A DNA stretch of 64,000 bases from Streptomyces avermitilis MA-4680 = NBRC 14893 (GTDB lineage Bacteria > Actinomycetota > Actinomycetes > Streptomycetales > Streptomycetaceae), in assembly GCF_000009765.2 (NCBI RefSeq), contig NC_003155.5:6944001-7008000 (forward strand). Direction: 5' to 3'. Positions 41,041 through 49,948 of this stretch are shown one piece after another. The translations under genes were made by a program, and so were the position numbers. Position 1 is the stretch's first letter; the number at the start of each line of letters is the position of its first letter. The notes below the pieces were generated by a model, which was not told the DNA's origin, searched no databases, and was given only the letters and a program-made list of their open reading frames with translations.

Positions 41041-41060
41041 AAGCGGGACGGCTTGGCTAA
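41034..41060. promoter_or_regulatory. 8-bp inverted repeat before the EI24 gene
   Basis: TTAGCCAA (41034-41041) and TTGGCTAA (41053-41060) flank an 11-bp spacer, ending 10 bp before the ATG at 41071. It could be an operator or a hairpin in the leader. Confidence 0.45.
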
Positions 41061-41070
41061 AGTTCGCCCC

Positions 41071-41787
41071 ATGCGTGATCTTGGGGCGGGATTCGGCTAT
41101 CTCCTGAAGGGCCAGCGTTGGGTGGCCCGGCACGGCAAGCAGTACGGTTTCGGGCTGCTGCCCGGCCTGATAACCCTGGTGCTCTACGCCGCCGCCCTCG
41201 TCGCCCTGGCCTTCTGGGGCGAGGACTTCGTCGCCTGGGCCACGCCCTTCGCCGACGACTGGTCCAGCCCCTGGCAGGGCCTGTTCCGCGGCTTCCTCAC
41301 CGTCGTCCTGTTCGCCCTCTCCCTCCTCCTGTCCGTCCTCACCTTCACGGCGGTCACGCTCCTCGTCGGCCAGCCCTTCTACGAGAGCCTCTCCGAGAAG
41401 GTCGACCAGGACGTGTCCCCGGACGGCACGGCCCCCGAGTCCGGCCTCCCGCTCTGGCGCGAGCTGTGGATCTCGGCACGGGACAGCCTCCGGATCGTCG
41501 TACGGGCCGTGCTGTGGGGCATCCTCCTCTTCGCCCTCGGCTTCATCCCGTTCGTCGGCCAGACCGTCGTCCCCGTGATCGGCTTCTTCGTCACCGGCTT
41601 CTTCCTGACGGAGGAGCTGACGGCGGTGGCACTCCAGCGCCGCAGCGTCCAGCTCCGCGAGCGCCTCGCCCTGCTCCGCTCCCGCAAGCTCCTGGTCTGG
41701 GGCTTCGGCACCCCCCTGGGCCTGGCCTTCCTGGTCCCCTTCGTCGCCGTGTTCCTGATGCCGGGAGCGGTCGCGGCGCCACCCTGA
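41071..41787 (+). CDS. EI24/CysZ-like membrane protein
   Basis: The 238-residue protein has four to six hydrophobic helices (GFGLLPGLITLVLYAAALVAL, LFALSLLLSVLTFTAVTLLV, LLFALGFIPFVGQTVVPVIG, LGLAFLVPFVAVFLMPG) and the family motif GQPFYESLSEKVD. The EI24 domain is shared with the sulfate permease CysZ, but actinobacterial members are not shown to carry sulfate. The ATG at 41071 was chosen over an upstream TTG. Confidence 0.88.
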   Translation: MRDLGAGFGYLLKGQRWVARHGKQYGFGLLPGLITLVLYAAALVALAFWGEDFVAWATPFADDWSSPWQGLFRGFLTVVLFALSLLLSVLTFTAVTLLVGQPFYESLSEKVDQDVSPDGTAPESGLPLWRELWISARDSLRIVVRAVLWGILLFALGFIPFVGQTVVPVIGFFVTGFFLTEELTAVALQRRSVQLRERLALLRSRKLLVWGFGTPLGLAFLVPFVAVFLMPGAVAAPP

Positions 41788-41861
41788 TGGCCCGCGAACT
41801 CCTCGGCGAGGACACGGAAAGGGAGAACGAAGGGGACACCGAAGAGGAAGCGGAACCGGGC

Positions 41862-43193
41862 TCAGCCTCGCGCGCGCTCCGTCGCGACTGAGTCCGTTCC
41901 GACCGGGTCCGTTCCGACCGGGTCCGTCGCGACCGAGCCGGCCCCGACCGAGTCCGCCGCGACGGTCAGGATCGACCGCACCTGCCCGATGATGTCCAGC
42001 CTGTTCCGGATGAACTCCGGGTCCGTGACCGTCCCGGTCGCCGGGTCCGTGTTGCCCGTGCCGAACTCCAGCACCGGGGTGTGGACATGGCCGCCGGGGA
42101 GACTGTCGTGCAGGCCGAGCCGGTCGCGCAGGAGCGTCGCGCGGTAGGCGATCTCGTTGGAGAGGTAGTTCCCGCCGCCCCCGGCGCGGGCCGTGGAGCC
42201 CGGGGTCGGCCCGTCGGGGCGCACGACCTCCGCCGTGCCACCCGCCGGGATCTCGGTCACGCTCGTGTTGTCGTACACGGGGAAACGGCCGGTGTCCGCG
42301 GCCACGATCGCCCGGTACGGCAGCGTCGTCGTCGTCCACTGCGGCTGCGAGGCCGGGTCGGTGACCGGGACGGTCTCGGTCCTGCCGATGGTGTCGTTGT
42401 CCGGGAAGCCGCCCCGCCAGGCCCCGTTGGTCCGCTCGACGTCGAAGCGGCCCACCCGGCCCTGGCTCACCGTCGTGAACAGATCGACCCGGGGCAGCTG
42501 CGGCCGCAGCGCCCGCTCCACCGTGCCGTCGGCGAAGTCCTGCCAGCGCACCGGGAAGACGGCGGTCTCGATGCGCGCCGGGCCGTCCGCCGTCTCGATC
42601 GTCGTGCCGTCGAGGGCGAGCGCGGTGGCGCCTGACGGGTTGGAGATACGGATGTCACGGTCGAGCGTGAACGGGTCGAAGCCGGTGACCAGGATCCGCT
42701 TCACACCCCTGCCGTGCGGGTAGCGGACGGCGTTCTGACCGCGTGAGGACACCTCCAGTCCGGAAAGCAGCCGGGCACGCTGGGTGTCCGACAGGGCGAA
42801 CTCCGGCTCCCAGAGGCGTACCTCACGTGTCATCCCGAGGCGGGCCCAGTACAGCGGCCGGTCGTCGTCCCGGCTCAGGTCGCCGCCCGCCGGCCCCCGC
42901 CCCTGCGCCCGGTCGACGGCCCGCTGCCACAGCCGGGACCCCTGCTGTACGACGATCCGCCGGGCCTGCGCGTACGAGTGCGCCGAGCCGAGCGCCCGCG
43001 CGAAGCCCGGTGCCACGGAGTCGAAACCGGAACGCCGCAGGATCTCCTGGGGTACGGCCTTGTCGAGGCGCCGCTCCTCGACGGTCGTCGTGGGAGCCGC
43101 GTCCGCGGTCGCGGTCCCCGGGGTCACGAGCCCCGTCAGCAGGGCCAGCAGTGCCAGTGGGGGGATGCCGATCCGAACACGTATGGAGGTCAA
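41862..43193 (-). CDS. Secreted pyroglutamyl-peptidase-like protein lacking the catalytic Cys
   Basis: The 443-residue protein has a Sec signal (IRVRIGIPPLALLALLTGLV...TATADA) and an extra ~140-residue N-terminal region. The C15 peptidase fold begins ILVTGFDPFTLDRDIRISNPSG. The family Glu is kept (FDVERTNG) and the His is kept (GGHVHTP, His371). The Cys of the consensus AGxYxCN is Ser345 in GGNYLSNEIAY. It is therefore probably not a classical cysteine peptidase. The C-terminus is a pentapeptide run (DPVGT/DSVAT) coded by five 15-bp repeats at 41893-41967. Confidence 0.85.
   Translation of the reverse strand: MTSIRVRIGIPPLALLALLTGLVTPGTATADAAPTTTVEERRLDKAVPQEILRRSGFDSVAPGFARALGSAHSYAQARRIVVQQGSRLWQRAVDRAQGRGPAGGDLSRDDDRPLYWARLGMTREVRLWEPEFALSDTQRARLLSGLEVSSRGQNAVRYPHGRGVKRILVTGFDPFTLDRDIRISNPSGATALALDGTTIETADGPARIETAVFPVRWQDFADGTVERALRPQLPRVDLFTTVSQGRVGRFDVERTNGAWRGGFPDNDTIGRTETVPVTDPASQPQWTTTTLPYRAIVAADTGRFPVYDNTSVTEIPAGGTAEVVRPDGPTPGSTARAGGGGNYLSNEIAYRATLLRDRLGLHDSLPGGHVHTPVLEFGTGNTDPATGTVTDPEFIRNRLDIIGQVRSILTVAADSVGAGSVATDPVGTDPVGTDSVATERARG
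41893..41967 (-). repeat. 15-bp tandem repeat x5 in the C15-like gene
   Basis: Units follow GTCCGTTCCGACCGG with increasing divergence and code for the last pentapeptide repeats before the stop. They add a flexible tail outside the peptidase fold. Confidence 0.8.
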
Positions 43194-43428
43194 GGGAGTT
43201 CAGGCCTTCCGTCGCCGTGGGGTGCTGCCGGACGGCGGCAGTATCGCGTGACGGAAGTGGCGTGCGCCATTGCCTGTGACGTACTCGGGCCCCTCGCGGG
43301 TGACGAGCGGACGAGCGTGTGGCCACATGTGAAGGGTTCGTACGAGATTCAGCCGAGCCGCCCGATCGGAGTCCGCCGGCCCACCGCGACGATTAACGTC
43401 TGATCCGGGACAAGTCTCCCCCCAGAGC

Positions 43429-43464
43429 AGCCCCGGTCCGGAACCTGACATCCGGACCGGGGCT
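43429..43464 (-). terminator. Terminator of the cytosolic epimerase gene
   Basis: AGCCCCGGTCCGGA and its exact complement flank an 8-nt loop just beyond the minus-strand epimerase stop (43491). The 43194-43490 gap holds no supported gene. Confidence 0.75.
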
Positions 43465-43490
43465 CGTCCCTCTTCACGACCGGACAGGCC

Positions 43491-44471
43491 CTAGTCGCGC
43501 ACCCCGAACCCGTACACCGTCTCCGACCGGAACACCTCGCCCGGGCGCAGCTGGGTCGTCGGGAAGTCCGGGTGGTTCGGGGAGTCGGGGAAGTGCTGGG
43601 TCTCCAGGGCGATGCCGTCGCCCGGGGCGAAGGGGACGGACGCGTCGAGGTGGTCCGCGGTGTAGAGCTGGAGGCCCGGTTCCGTGGTCGCCACGGTCAG
43701 GACCCGGCCCGAGGAGGGATCGTGCAGTTCCGCGACCGGCTCGGGAGCCCGCGTCACCCCCTTGTCCAGGGCGAAGTTGTGGTCGTACCCCGAGCCCGCC
43801 TTCCGCGGCCGCCGGAAGTCGAAGCGCGTGCCGGACACGTCGTCGAACGCGCCGCTGGGGATGAGGTTCCCGTCCACCGGCGTCAGCCGGGACGCGGCGA
43901 TCCGCAGCGCGTGACCGCCCGCGTTCCCCGAACCCGCCAGGTTCCAGTACGAGTGGTTCGTCAGGTTCACCACCGTCGGCGCGTCCGTGACCGCCTCGTA
44001 CGCGATCCGCAGCGCGGCGTCCGCGCCGAGGGTGTACGTCACGGAGATCTCCAGACGGCCCGGGAAGCCCTCCTCACCGTCCGGGCTCACCCGGGACAGC
44101 CGTACGCCGTGCTCGACCGGCTCCGCCTCCCACACGCGCTTGTCGAAGCCGCGCTCGCCACCGTGCAGGGAGTTGGGCCCGTTGTTCCGCGCCAGCCGGT
44201 ACTCGCGGCCGTCGAGCGAGAAGCGGCCGCCCGCGATCCGGTTCGCGTACCGCCCGACCAGCGCCCCGAAGTACGGCTCCGGATGCGCCAGATAGCCGTC
44301 GAGACCGTCGAAGCCCAGCACCACGTCCGCCGTACGGCCGTCCCGGTCCGGAACCTCGGCCGACTGCACGATCCCGCCGTACGACAGGACCCGCACCCGC
44401 ACGCCGCCCCGCTCCAGCGTCCACCGACGGACCGCCGCGCCGTCGAGAAGTGTGCCGAAAAGTTCACTCAT
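43491..44471 (-). CDS. galM: Aldose 1-epimerase, cytosolic
   Basis: The 326-residue protein has the mutarotase fold with NSLHGGERGFDKRVWE, TNHSYWNLAGSG and the Glu-containing ALETQHFPDSPNHPDFPTTQL. There is no signal peptide, unlike the related protein at 26843-27994; the two share roughly half their residues over long stretches by eye. It equilibrates anomers of galactose, glucose or arabinose inside the cell. No ribosome site precedes the ATG, and the palindrome GTTCGAAC abuts the start codon, so a leaderless or operator-occluded start is possible. Confidence 0.93.
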   Translation of the reverse strand: MSELFGTLLDGAAVRRWTLERGGVRVRVLSYGGIVQSAEVPDRDGRTADVVLGFDGLDGYLAHPEPYFGALVGRYANRIAGGRFSLDGREYRLARNNGPNSLHGGERGFDKRVWEAEPVEHGVRLSRVSPDGEEGFPGRLEISVTYTLGADAALRIAYEAVTDAPTVVNLTNHSYWNLAGSGNAGGHALRIAASRLTPVDGNLIPSGAFDDVSGTRFDFRRPRKAGSGYDHNFALDKGVTRAPEPVAELHDPSSGRVLTVATTEPGLQLYTADHLDASVPFAPGDGIALETQHFPDSPNHPDFPTTQLRPGEVFRSETVYGFGVRD

Positions 44472-44479
44472 GTTCGAAC
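44471..44479. promoter_or_regulatory. TTCGAA-type element abutting the epimerase start codon
   Basis: TGTTCGAAC overlaps the first base of the minus-strand ATG. The same 9-mer occurs at 32131-32139 ahead of the sugar transporter. Repressor binding here would block transcription or ribosome access. Confidence 0.45.
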
Positions 44480-44498
44480 TTTAGGACACGGTCGCGGC

Positions 44499-45401
44499 CT
44501 AGGACACGGCACGCCTCGCCGTGATGGTGCGGTACGCGATCGCGGCGAGCTGCGCCTGACCGTTCTTGCTCGGGTGGAACCAGTCCCAGTGGCTCAGCTG
44601 CGCCGTGCCGAAGCGGTAGTCGAAGACCGCGCCCCCGTCGAAGCGGCAGCGCCGGTCCTTGGCGCACACGTCCTTCAGGACCGCGTTGTACGCCTCCACC
44701 CGGGCCTGCACCTTGTCGCGCCGCTTGGTCGCCGTCGCGTCCACCACGTCCGCGTCGCTCAGCATCGACGGGCAGATGCCCAGCTTCCACACCTGCTTGC
44801 CGAGCGCACTGGTGCGGCCCTGGGACCACAGCCGCTTCAGATTCGGCACGCTCGACATGTACACCTGCGTCTTGGGCAGCGCCTGACGCACCGTCGCCAT
44901 CGCGTCCTCGAGGTCGGCGCGGAAGTCCGCCACGGAGGTCATCGCCGAGGCGGACGCCCGGCACGCGTCATTGGCGCCCACCATCACCGTCACCAGCTCC
45001 GGCTTCCTGGCCACCGCCCGCTCCATCTGCTCGGGCAGATCCGCCATACGCGCACCGGTCGCCGCGTAGTTCCAGCTGCGCTCGGCCGCCCCGACCGGCC
45101 CCAGCAGCCGCACGGCGAGACTGTCGACGTCGGCGTCACTGCCCGTCGCCCACGACACCTCGGGGCAGTCGGACAGCACCGCGCAGGCGTCGAAACCGCG
45201 GGTGATGGAGTCCCCGACAGCGGCGAGGGACGCCGGGCTGCGGTCCCAGACGGGCGTGGGCTTCGGGGACGGACGGCCCTTCGTGCCGGTGCTGTGCGCA
45301 CCGCTCGCGTCACCGCCGACCGCGTCACAGCCGGCCCCGCCCAGCAGAACCGCCGCCACGGTGGCGAGGACAGCCCATGACCGATGGCCTCGGTTCCGCA
45401 T
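44499..45401 (-). CDS. SGNH/GDSL hydrolase lipoprotein
   Basis: The 300-residue protein begins with a lipoprotein leader (VLATVAAVLLGGAGC). The SGNH blocks are intact: nucleophile Ser in AVGDSITRGFDAC, Gly in NYAATGARM, Asn in VMVGANDAC, and the Asp/His pair in WDWFHPSKNGQ. Several Cys pairs suit an extracellular enzyme. It is a lipase or esterase anchored outside the membrane; the substrate is unknown. GAGGGGG lies before the ATG at 45401. Confidence 0.9.
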   Translation of the reverse strand: MRNRGHRSWAVLATVAAVLLGGAGCDAVGGDASGAHSTGTKGRPSPKPTPVWDRSPASLAAVGDSITRGFDACAVLSDCPEVSWATGSDADVDSLAVRLLGPVGAAERSWNYAATGARMADLPEQMERAVARKPELVTVMVGANDACRASASAMTSVADFRADLEDAMATVRQALPKTQVYMSSVPNLKRLWSQGRTSALGKQVWKLGICPSMLSDADVVDATATKRRDKVQARVEAYNAVLKDVCAKDRRCRFDGGAVFDYRFGTAQLSHWDWFHPSKNGQAQLAAIAYRTITARRAVS

Positions 45402-45595
45402 CCCTGGTCCCCCTCGTTCAGTTGAACATACTCGGTCAGCCGCACGTCCCCATGGGTGAAACCTCGCTGTTTCGCGGCGCTGGGACCGACGGTACGTCAC
45501 ACTCCTTGCGCCGCCACGCGATAGCCTCGCTTCGTGGCAGCTCCGCCACTGCCGTTCCGCTAAGTTACAAGATGTCCTGCTCTGTGGAGGCCCCG

Positions 45596-46090
45596 GTGAC
45601 GACACGTGGAGTTCTGTACGTGCACTCCGCGCCGCGTGCGCTGTGCCCGCACGTCGAGTGGGCCGTCGCGAGCGTGCTCGGTACGCGCGTCAGCCTCGAC
45701 TGGATCCGGCAGCCCGCCGCCCCCGGCACCTGGAGATCCGAGTTCTCCTGGCAGGGTGAGGCCGGCACGGCCTCCAAGCTGGCCTCGGCGCTGCGCGGCT
45801 GGCAGCTGCTGCGCTTCGAGGTCACCGCGGAACCCTGCCCGACCGCCGAGGGCGAGCGCTACAGCTGCACCCCCGACCTGGGCATCTTCCACGCGGTCAC
45901 CGGCATCCACGGCGACATCCTGATCCCCGAGGACCGGCTGCGCGCCGCCCTGGTCCGCTCCCAGCGCGGCGAGACGGACCTGGAGGCCGAACTCTCCAAG
46001 CTCCTCGGCAAGCCCTGGGACGACGAACTGGAGCCCTTCCGGTACGCCGGCGAAGGCGCCCCGGTCCGCTGGCTGCACCAGGTCGTCTGA
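45596..46090 (+). CDS. DUF3145 domain protein
   Basis: The 164-residue protein (from GTG 45596, five bases after GGAGG) matches the DUF3145 family conserved across Streptomyces (TRGVLYVHSAPRALCPHVEW, YSCTPDLGIFHAVTGIHGD, PWDDELEPFRYAGEG). Its function is unknown. It regularly sits beside the fab operon, convergent with fabF. A longer frame from ATG 45572 lacks a ribosome site. Confidence 0.9.
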   Translation: MTTRGVLYVHSAPRALCPHVEWAVASVLGTRVSLDWIRQPAAPGTWRSEFSWQGEAGTASKLASALRGWQLLRFEVTAEPCPTAEGERYSCTPDLGIFHAVTGIHGDILIPEDRLRAALVRSQRGETDLEAELSKLLGKPWDDELEPFRYAGEGAPVRWLHQVV

Positions 46091-46114
46091 CACCTCGGCG
46101 ACCCCCGCACGCAC

Positions 46115-46146
46115 GAAGGGCCCCCACCAGCCGGTGGGGGCCCTTC
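46115..46146. terminator. Bidirectional terminator between DUF3145 and fabF genes
   Basis: GAAGGGCCCCCACC and its exact complement enclose a 4-nt loop between the two convergent stop codons. Confidence 0.85.
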
Positions 46147-46165
46147 ACGCTCGTACGGCCGGAAC

Positions 46166-47437
46166 TCAGACCGTCCGGAACGCCAGCACCACGTTGTGCC
46201 CGCCGAAGCCGAACGAGTCGTTCAGCGCGGCGATGCGGCCCTCGACGGGGAGCTTGCGCGCCTCGCCGCGGACGATGTCGGCGTTGGCCTCGGCCTCGGG
46301 GTCGAGGTTGTCGACGTTGATGGTCGGCGGCGCCACCCGGTGGTACAGGGCGAGCACCGAGGCGACCGACTCGACACCGCCGGCGCCGCCGAGGAGGTGA
46401 CCGGTCATCGACTTGGTGGCGGAGACCGCGAAGTGGTCGGCGTCGTCGCCGAACACCTTGCGCAGCGCCTTCAGTTCGGCGACGTCACCGGCCGGCGTCG
46501 AGGTGGCGTGCGCGTTGACGTGCACGATCTCGGCGGGGTTCAGGTCGGTGCTGTCGAGCAGGTTCTGCAGGGCGTGCGAGATGCCCCGGCCCTCGGGCTC
46601 CGGCTGCACGATGTCGTGGCTGTCGGCGGAGATGCCCTGGCCGACCGCCTCCGCGTACACGCGGGCACCGCGCTTCGCGGCGTGCTCGGCCGACTCCAGC
46701 ACGATGACGCCGGCGCCCTCGCCGAGGACGAAGCCGTCCCGGGCGACGTCGTAGGGACGCGAGGCGCCCTGCGGGTCGTCGTTGTTCTTGGACATCGCCA
46801 TCATGTTGCCGAACGCGGCGATGGGCAGCGGGTGGATCGCCGCCTCCGTACCACCGGCGACGACGACGTCGGCGCGCCCGGTGCGGATCATCTCGATCGC
46901 GTAGCCGATGGCCTCGGCGCCCGACGCGCAGGCGGAGACCGGGGTGTGCACACCGGCGCGGGCGCCCACGGCGAGGCCCACGTTGGCGGACGGGCCGTTC
47001 GGCATCAGCATCGGCACGGTGTGCGGGGAGACACGGCGTACGCCCTTCTCCTTCAGCACGTCGTACTGGTCGAGCAGAGTCGTCACACCACCGATGCCGG
47101 AGGCGATCACGGTGCCGAGGCGGTCCGGGTCGACGGCCGGGTCGGCGCCCGCCTTGTCGGTGAAACCGGCATCCGCCCAGGCCTCCTTGGCCGCGATCAG
47201 CGCGAACTGCGCCGAGCGGTCGAGGCGGCGGGCCTGCGGACGGGGAATGACCTCGCCGGGCTCCACGGCGATCTGTGCTGCGATGCGGACCGCCTGCTCG
47301 GCGGCCCACTCCTGCTCCAGGGGACGGACACCGGAACGTCCGGCGACCAGGCCCTCCCAGGTAGAGGCTACGTCGCCACCCAGCGGTGTGGTTGCGCCGA
47401 TACCGGTGACGACCACGGTGCGATTGGTCGGGCTCAC
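46166..47437 (-). CDS. fabF: Beta-ketoacyl-ACP synthase II
   Basis: The 423-residue protein has the thiolase-fold condensing triad: Cys in PVSACASGAEA, His in VNAHATSTPAGD and His in KSMTGHLLGGAG. It extends acyl-ACP with malonyl-ACP in each elongation cycle of type II fatty acid synthesis. It starts at GTG and is the last gene of the fabD-fabH-acpP-fabF operon. Confidence 0.97.
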   Translation of the reverse strand: MSPTNRTVVVTGIGATTPLGGDVASTWEGLVAGRSGVRPLEQEWAAEQAVRIAAQIAVEPGEVIPRPQARRLDRSAQFALIAAKEAWADAGFTDKAGADPAVDPDRLGTVIASGIGGVTTLLDQYDVLKEKGVRRVSPHTVPMLMPNGPSANVGLAVGARAGVHTPVSACASGAEAIGYAIEMIRTGRADVVVAGGTEAAIHPLPIAAFGNMMAMSKNNDDPQGASRPYDVARDGFVLGEGAGVIVLESAEHAAKRGARVYAEAVGQGISADSHDIVQPEPEGRGISHALQNLLDSTDLNPAEIVHVNAHATSTPAGDVAELKALRKVFGDDADHFAVSATKSMTGHLLGGAGGVESVASVLALYHRVAPPTINVDNLDPEAEANADIVRGEARKLPVEGRIAALNDSFGFGGHNVVLAFRTV

Positions 47438-47519
47438 GGGAATTCTTTCTCCAACGGATACGAGGATTCAGCGGCGCCACCGCCGGGTGGCGGGGCAGTC
47501 AGCCCAGGTGATCGGAAGA

Positions 47520-47768
47520 TCAGGCCTGGTGCTTGAGGATGTAGTCGGCGGCGTCACCGACGGTCTTGAGGTTCTTGACGTCCTCGTCGGGGATCTTGAC
47601 GTCGAAGCGCTCTTCGGCGGCGACGACGACCTCGACCATGGACAGCGAGTCGACGTCCAGGTCGTCGGTGAAGGACTTGTCCAGCTGGACGTCCTCGGTG
47701 GGGATCCCGGCGATCTCGTTCACGATCTCGGCGAGACCTTCGACGATCTCTTCCTGAGTGGCGGCCAT
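47520..47768 (-). CDS. acpP: Acyl carrier protein
   Basis: The 82-residue acidic four-helix protein carries the phosphopantetheine serine in DVDSLSMVEVV. It shuttles growing acyl chains between the enzymes coded around it. AAGGAG lies six bases before the ATG. Confidence 0.97.
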   Translation of the reverse strand: MAATQEEIVEGLAEIVNEIAGIPTEDVQLDKSFTDDLDVDSLSMVEVVVAAEERFDVKIPDEDVKNLKTVGDAADYILKHQA

Positions 47769-47838
47769 GAGGCGCTCCTTCGGTGTGTTTCCAGAGGGTG
47801 TGGCGGTACTCCGGCCGGAAAAGATCCGGACGGTGTGC

Positions 47839-48906
47839 CTAGGGGAGGGTAACGACCGTGGCGGCGTAGACGAGCCCCGCCCCGAATCCGATGACGAGCG
47901 CGGTGTCGCCGCTCTTCGCCTCGCCGGTCGCCAGAAGCCGCTCCATAGCGAGCGGAATCGAGGCGGCCGAGGTGTTACCGGTGGTGCGCACATCACGGGC
48001 GACCGTGACGTGCTCCGGCAGTTTGAGAGTCTTCACCATCGAGTCGATGATCCGCTCGTTCGCCTGGTGCGGGATGAAGACGTCCAGGTCGTCCGAGGTG
48101 ATTCCGGCCGCGTCCAGCGCCTGCTGAGCGACCTTCGCCATCTCGAACACGGCCCAGCGGAACACCGCCTGGCCCTCCTGCGTGATCGCAGGGAACTTGA
48201 CATTGCCCTCGCTGTCGAGCGGGAGCGGGGAGACGTCGCCGGTGGGGGTGCCCCCGCTCGAGCGAAGCCGAGAGTGGGGGAGGTAACGGTCCCACGGCAC
48301 GGTCTGCTTGATCGTGCCGGCCTTGTCGCCCTCGGAGCCCCAGACCGTCGGGCCGATGTGCGGCTCCTCGGAGGGGCCCACCACGACCGCGCCCGCGCCG
48401 TCGCCGAACAGGAAGGCCGTCGCGCGGTCCTCCAGGTCGGTCAGGTCGGACAGCCGCTCCACGCCGATGACGAGGACGTACTCCGCGGAGCCCTCGACGA
48501 CCATGCCCTTGGCGAGGGTCAGTCCGTAGCCGAAGCCCGCGCAGCCCGCCGAGATGTCGAAGGCGGCCGCCTTGTTCGTGCCGAGCTTGTCCGCGATCTC
48601 GGTGGCGATGGCCGGGGTCTGGCTGAAGTGCGAGACGGTGGAGACGACGACCGCGCCGATCTGCGAGGCGGTGATCCCGGCGTCGGCGATCGCCTTGCCG
48701 GACGCCTCGATCGACATCGCGGCGACGGTCTCCTCGTCGGAGGCCCAGTGCCGGGTCTCGATGCCGGAGCGCGAGCGGATCCACTCGTCGGAGGAGTCGA
48801 TCTTCTCCAGGATCACGTCGTTGGGCACGACCCGGACCGGACGGTAGCCGCCGACGCCCAGAATGCGCGCGTACGGGGCGCCCTTCCTTGCCTTGATCTT
48901 CGACAT
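47839..48906 (-). CDS. fabH: Beta-ketoacyl-ACP synthase III, with a repeat-derived insertion
   Basis: The 355-residue protein starts the fatty acid chain by condensing acetyl- or branched acyl-CoA with malonyl-ACP. The catalytic triad is Cys122 (SAGCAGFG), His in VFIPHQANERI and Asn in TTGNTSAAS. Residues ~208-221 (YLPHSRLRSSGGTP) are extra compared with the family and correspond exactly to a palindromic repeat at 48244-48285. The insertion is in frame, in a surface loop between PWDR and TGDVSPLPL, so the enzyme is probably still active. GAAGGAG precedes the ATG. Confidence 0.96.
   Translation of the reverse strand: MSKIKARKGAPYARILGVGGYRPVRVVPNDVILEKIDSSDEWIRSRSGIETRHWASDEETVAAMSIEASGKAIADAGITASQIGAVVVSTVSHFSQTPAIATEIADKLGTNKAAAFDISAGCAGFGYGLTLAKGMVVEGSAEYVLVIGVERLSDLTDLEDRATAFLFGDGAGAVVVGPSEEPHIGPTVWGSEGDKAGTIKQTVPWDRYLPHSRLRSSGGTPTGDVSPLPLDSEGNVKFPAITQEGQAVFRWAVFEMAKVAQQALDAAGITSDDLDVFIPHQANERIIDSMVKTLKLPEHVTVARDVRTTGNTSAASIPLAMERLLATGEAKSGDTALVIGFGAGLVYAATVVTLP
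48244..48285 (-). repeat. Dispersed palindromic repeat inserted in fabH
   Basis: The 42-bp element (plus strand GGGGGTGCCCCCGCTCGAGC, then GAAGCCGAGAGTGGGGGAG) forms a stem of G/C runs. It belongs to the same family as 36479-36551. Its length, a multiple of three, preserves the fabH frame. Confidence 0.8.
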
Positions 48907-48908
48907 GC

Positions 48909-49859
48909 TCAGGCTCCTTCTCGGACGCCCGCCGGTACAGCGGCGGACGTCACCGCCTCGGCGATGAGCTCGCGAGCGGCGTCGAGGTCGTCGGGGGTCT
49001 TCAGCGCGAGGGTCTTCACGCCCGGCATCGCGCGCTTGGCGAGGCCGGTCAGGGTGCCGCCGGGGCACACCTCGACGAGCGTCGTCACGCCCAGCTTCTT
49101 GAAGGTCTCCATGCACAGGTCCCAACGGACCGGGTTGGCGACCTGGCCGACCAGGCGGGACAGGATCTCGGCGCCGGTGGCGACCTCCTGGCCGTCCTTG
49201 TTGGAGACGTACGAGACCACCGGGTCGGCGGGCGTGAGGGCTTCGGCGGCCCGCGCCAGCGCGTCGACCGCGGGCGCCATGTGAGGCGTGTGGAACGCGC
49301 CCGCGACCTTCAGCGCGATGACCTTGCGGACGCCCTCGGGCTTCTCCGCCTCCAGGGCGGCGAGCTGCTCCAGGGTGCCGGCGGCCACGATCTGGCCCGC
49401 GCCGTTCACGTTCGCCGGGGTGAGACCGAGCTTCTCCAGATGCGGAATCGTCGTCTCGGGGTCCCCGCCGAGCAGGGCCGCCATCCCGGTCGGCGTGAGC
49501 GAGGCGGCCTCGGCCATCGCGAGACCCCGCGTGCGGACGAGCGTCAGCGCGGCGGTGTCGTCGATGACGCCCGCGAAGGTGGCGGCGGTGATCTCACCGA
49601 CGCTGTGACCCGCGACGGCACCGGGCGCGACGTCACCGAGCGCCGAGGCCGAGAGGATCCCCGCCGCGACGAGCAGCGGCTGGGCCACGGACGTGTCGCG
49701 GATCGCGTCCGCGTCGGCCTGCGTGCCGTAGTGGGCAAGGTCCAGCCCGATGGCGTCCGACCAGGCGGCGACGCGGTCGGCGGCGCCGGGGAGTTCGAGC
49801 CAAGGAGTCAGGAAGCCGGGCGTCTGAGCGCCCTGGCCGGGAGCGACGAGTACGAGCAC
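48909..49859 (-). CDS. fabD: Malonyl-CoA:ACP acyltransferase
   Basis: The 316-residue protein transfers malonyl groups to ACP. The oxyanion motif LVAPGQGAQTPG, the nucleophile serine in VAGHSVGE, and the catalytic His in AGAFHTPHM are present. GTG 49859 was chosen (MLVLVAPGQG); GTG 49865 would add two residues. It is the first gene of the operon; fabH starts three bases beyond its stop. Confidence 0.96.
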   Translation of the reverse strand: MLVLVAPGQGAQTPGFLTPWLELPGAADRVAAWSDAIGLDLAHYGTQADADAIRDTSVAQPLLVAAGILSASALGDVAPGAVAGHSVGEITAATFAGVIDDTAALTLVRTRGLAMAEAASLTPTGMAALLGGDPETTIPHLEKLGLTPANVNGAGQIVAAGTLEQLAALEAEKPEGVRKVIALKVAGAFHTPHMAPAVDALARAAEALTPADPVVSYVSNKDGQEVATGAEILSRLVGQVANPVRWDLCMETFKKLGVTTLVEVCPGGTLTGLAKRAMPGVKTLALKTPDDLDAARELIAEAVTSAAVPAGVREGA

Positions 49860-49925
49860 TCTCACACTCTCTCTTGGGGACGGCCACGGCCGCCCGTGAG
49901 GACAGGGACGAAGAACGGCAGGGGG

Positions 49926-49946
49926 TTTTGTGGAGCCCCGACAAAA
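49926..49946. promoter_or_regulatory. Inverted repeat between fasR and fabD, candidate FasR site
   Basis: TTTTGT (49926-49931) and ACAAAA (49941-49946) flank a 9-bp GC centre, about 65 bp upstream of fabD. FasR is known in S. coelicolor to bind this promoter region and activate the fab operon. Equating this repeat with its site is my inference. Confidence 0.45.
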
Positions 49947-49948
49947 AC

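Noticed and set aside
43200..43451. Minus-strand frame of 83 codons in the gap before the epimerase
   Set aside because: Overlaps the terminator hairpin and has no recognisable content.
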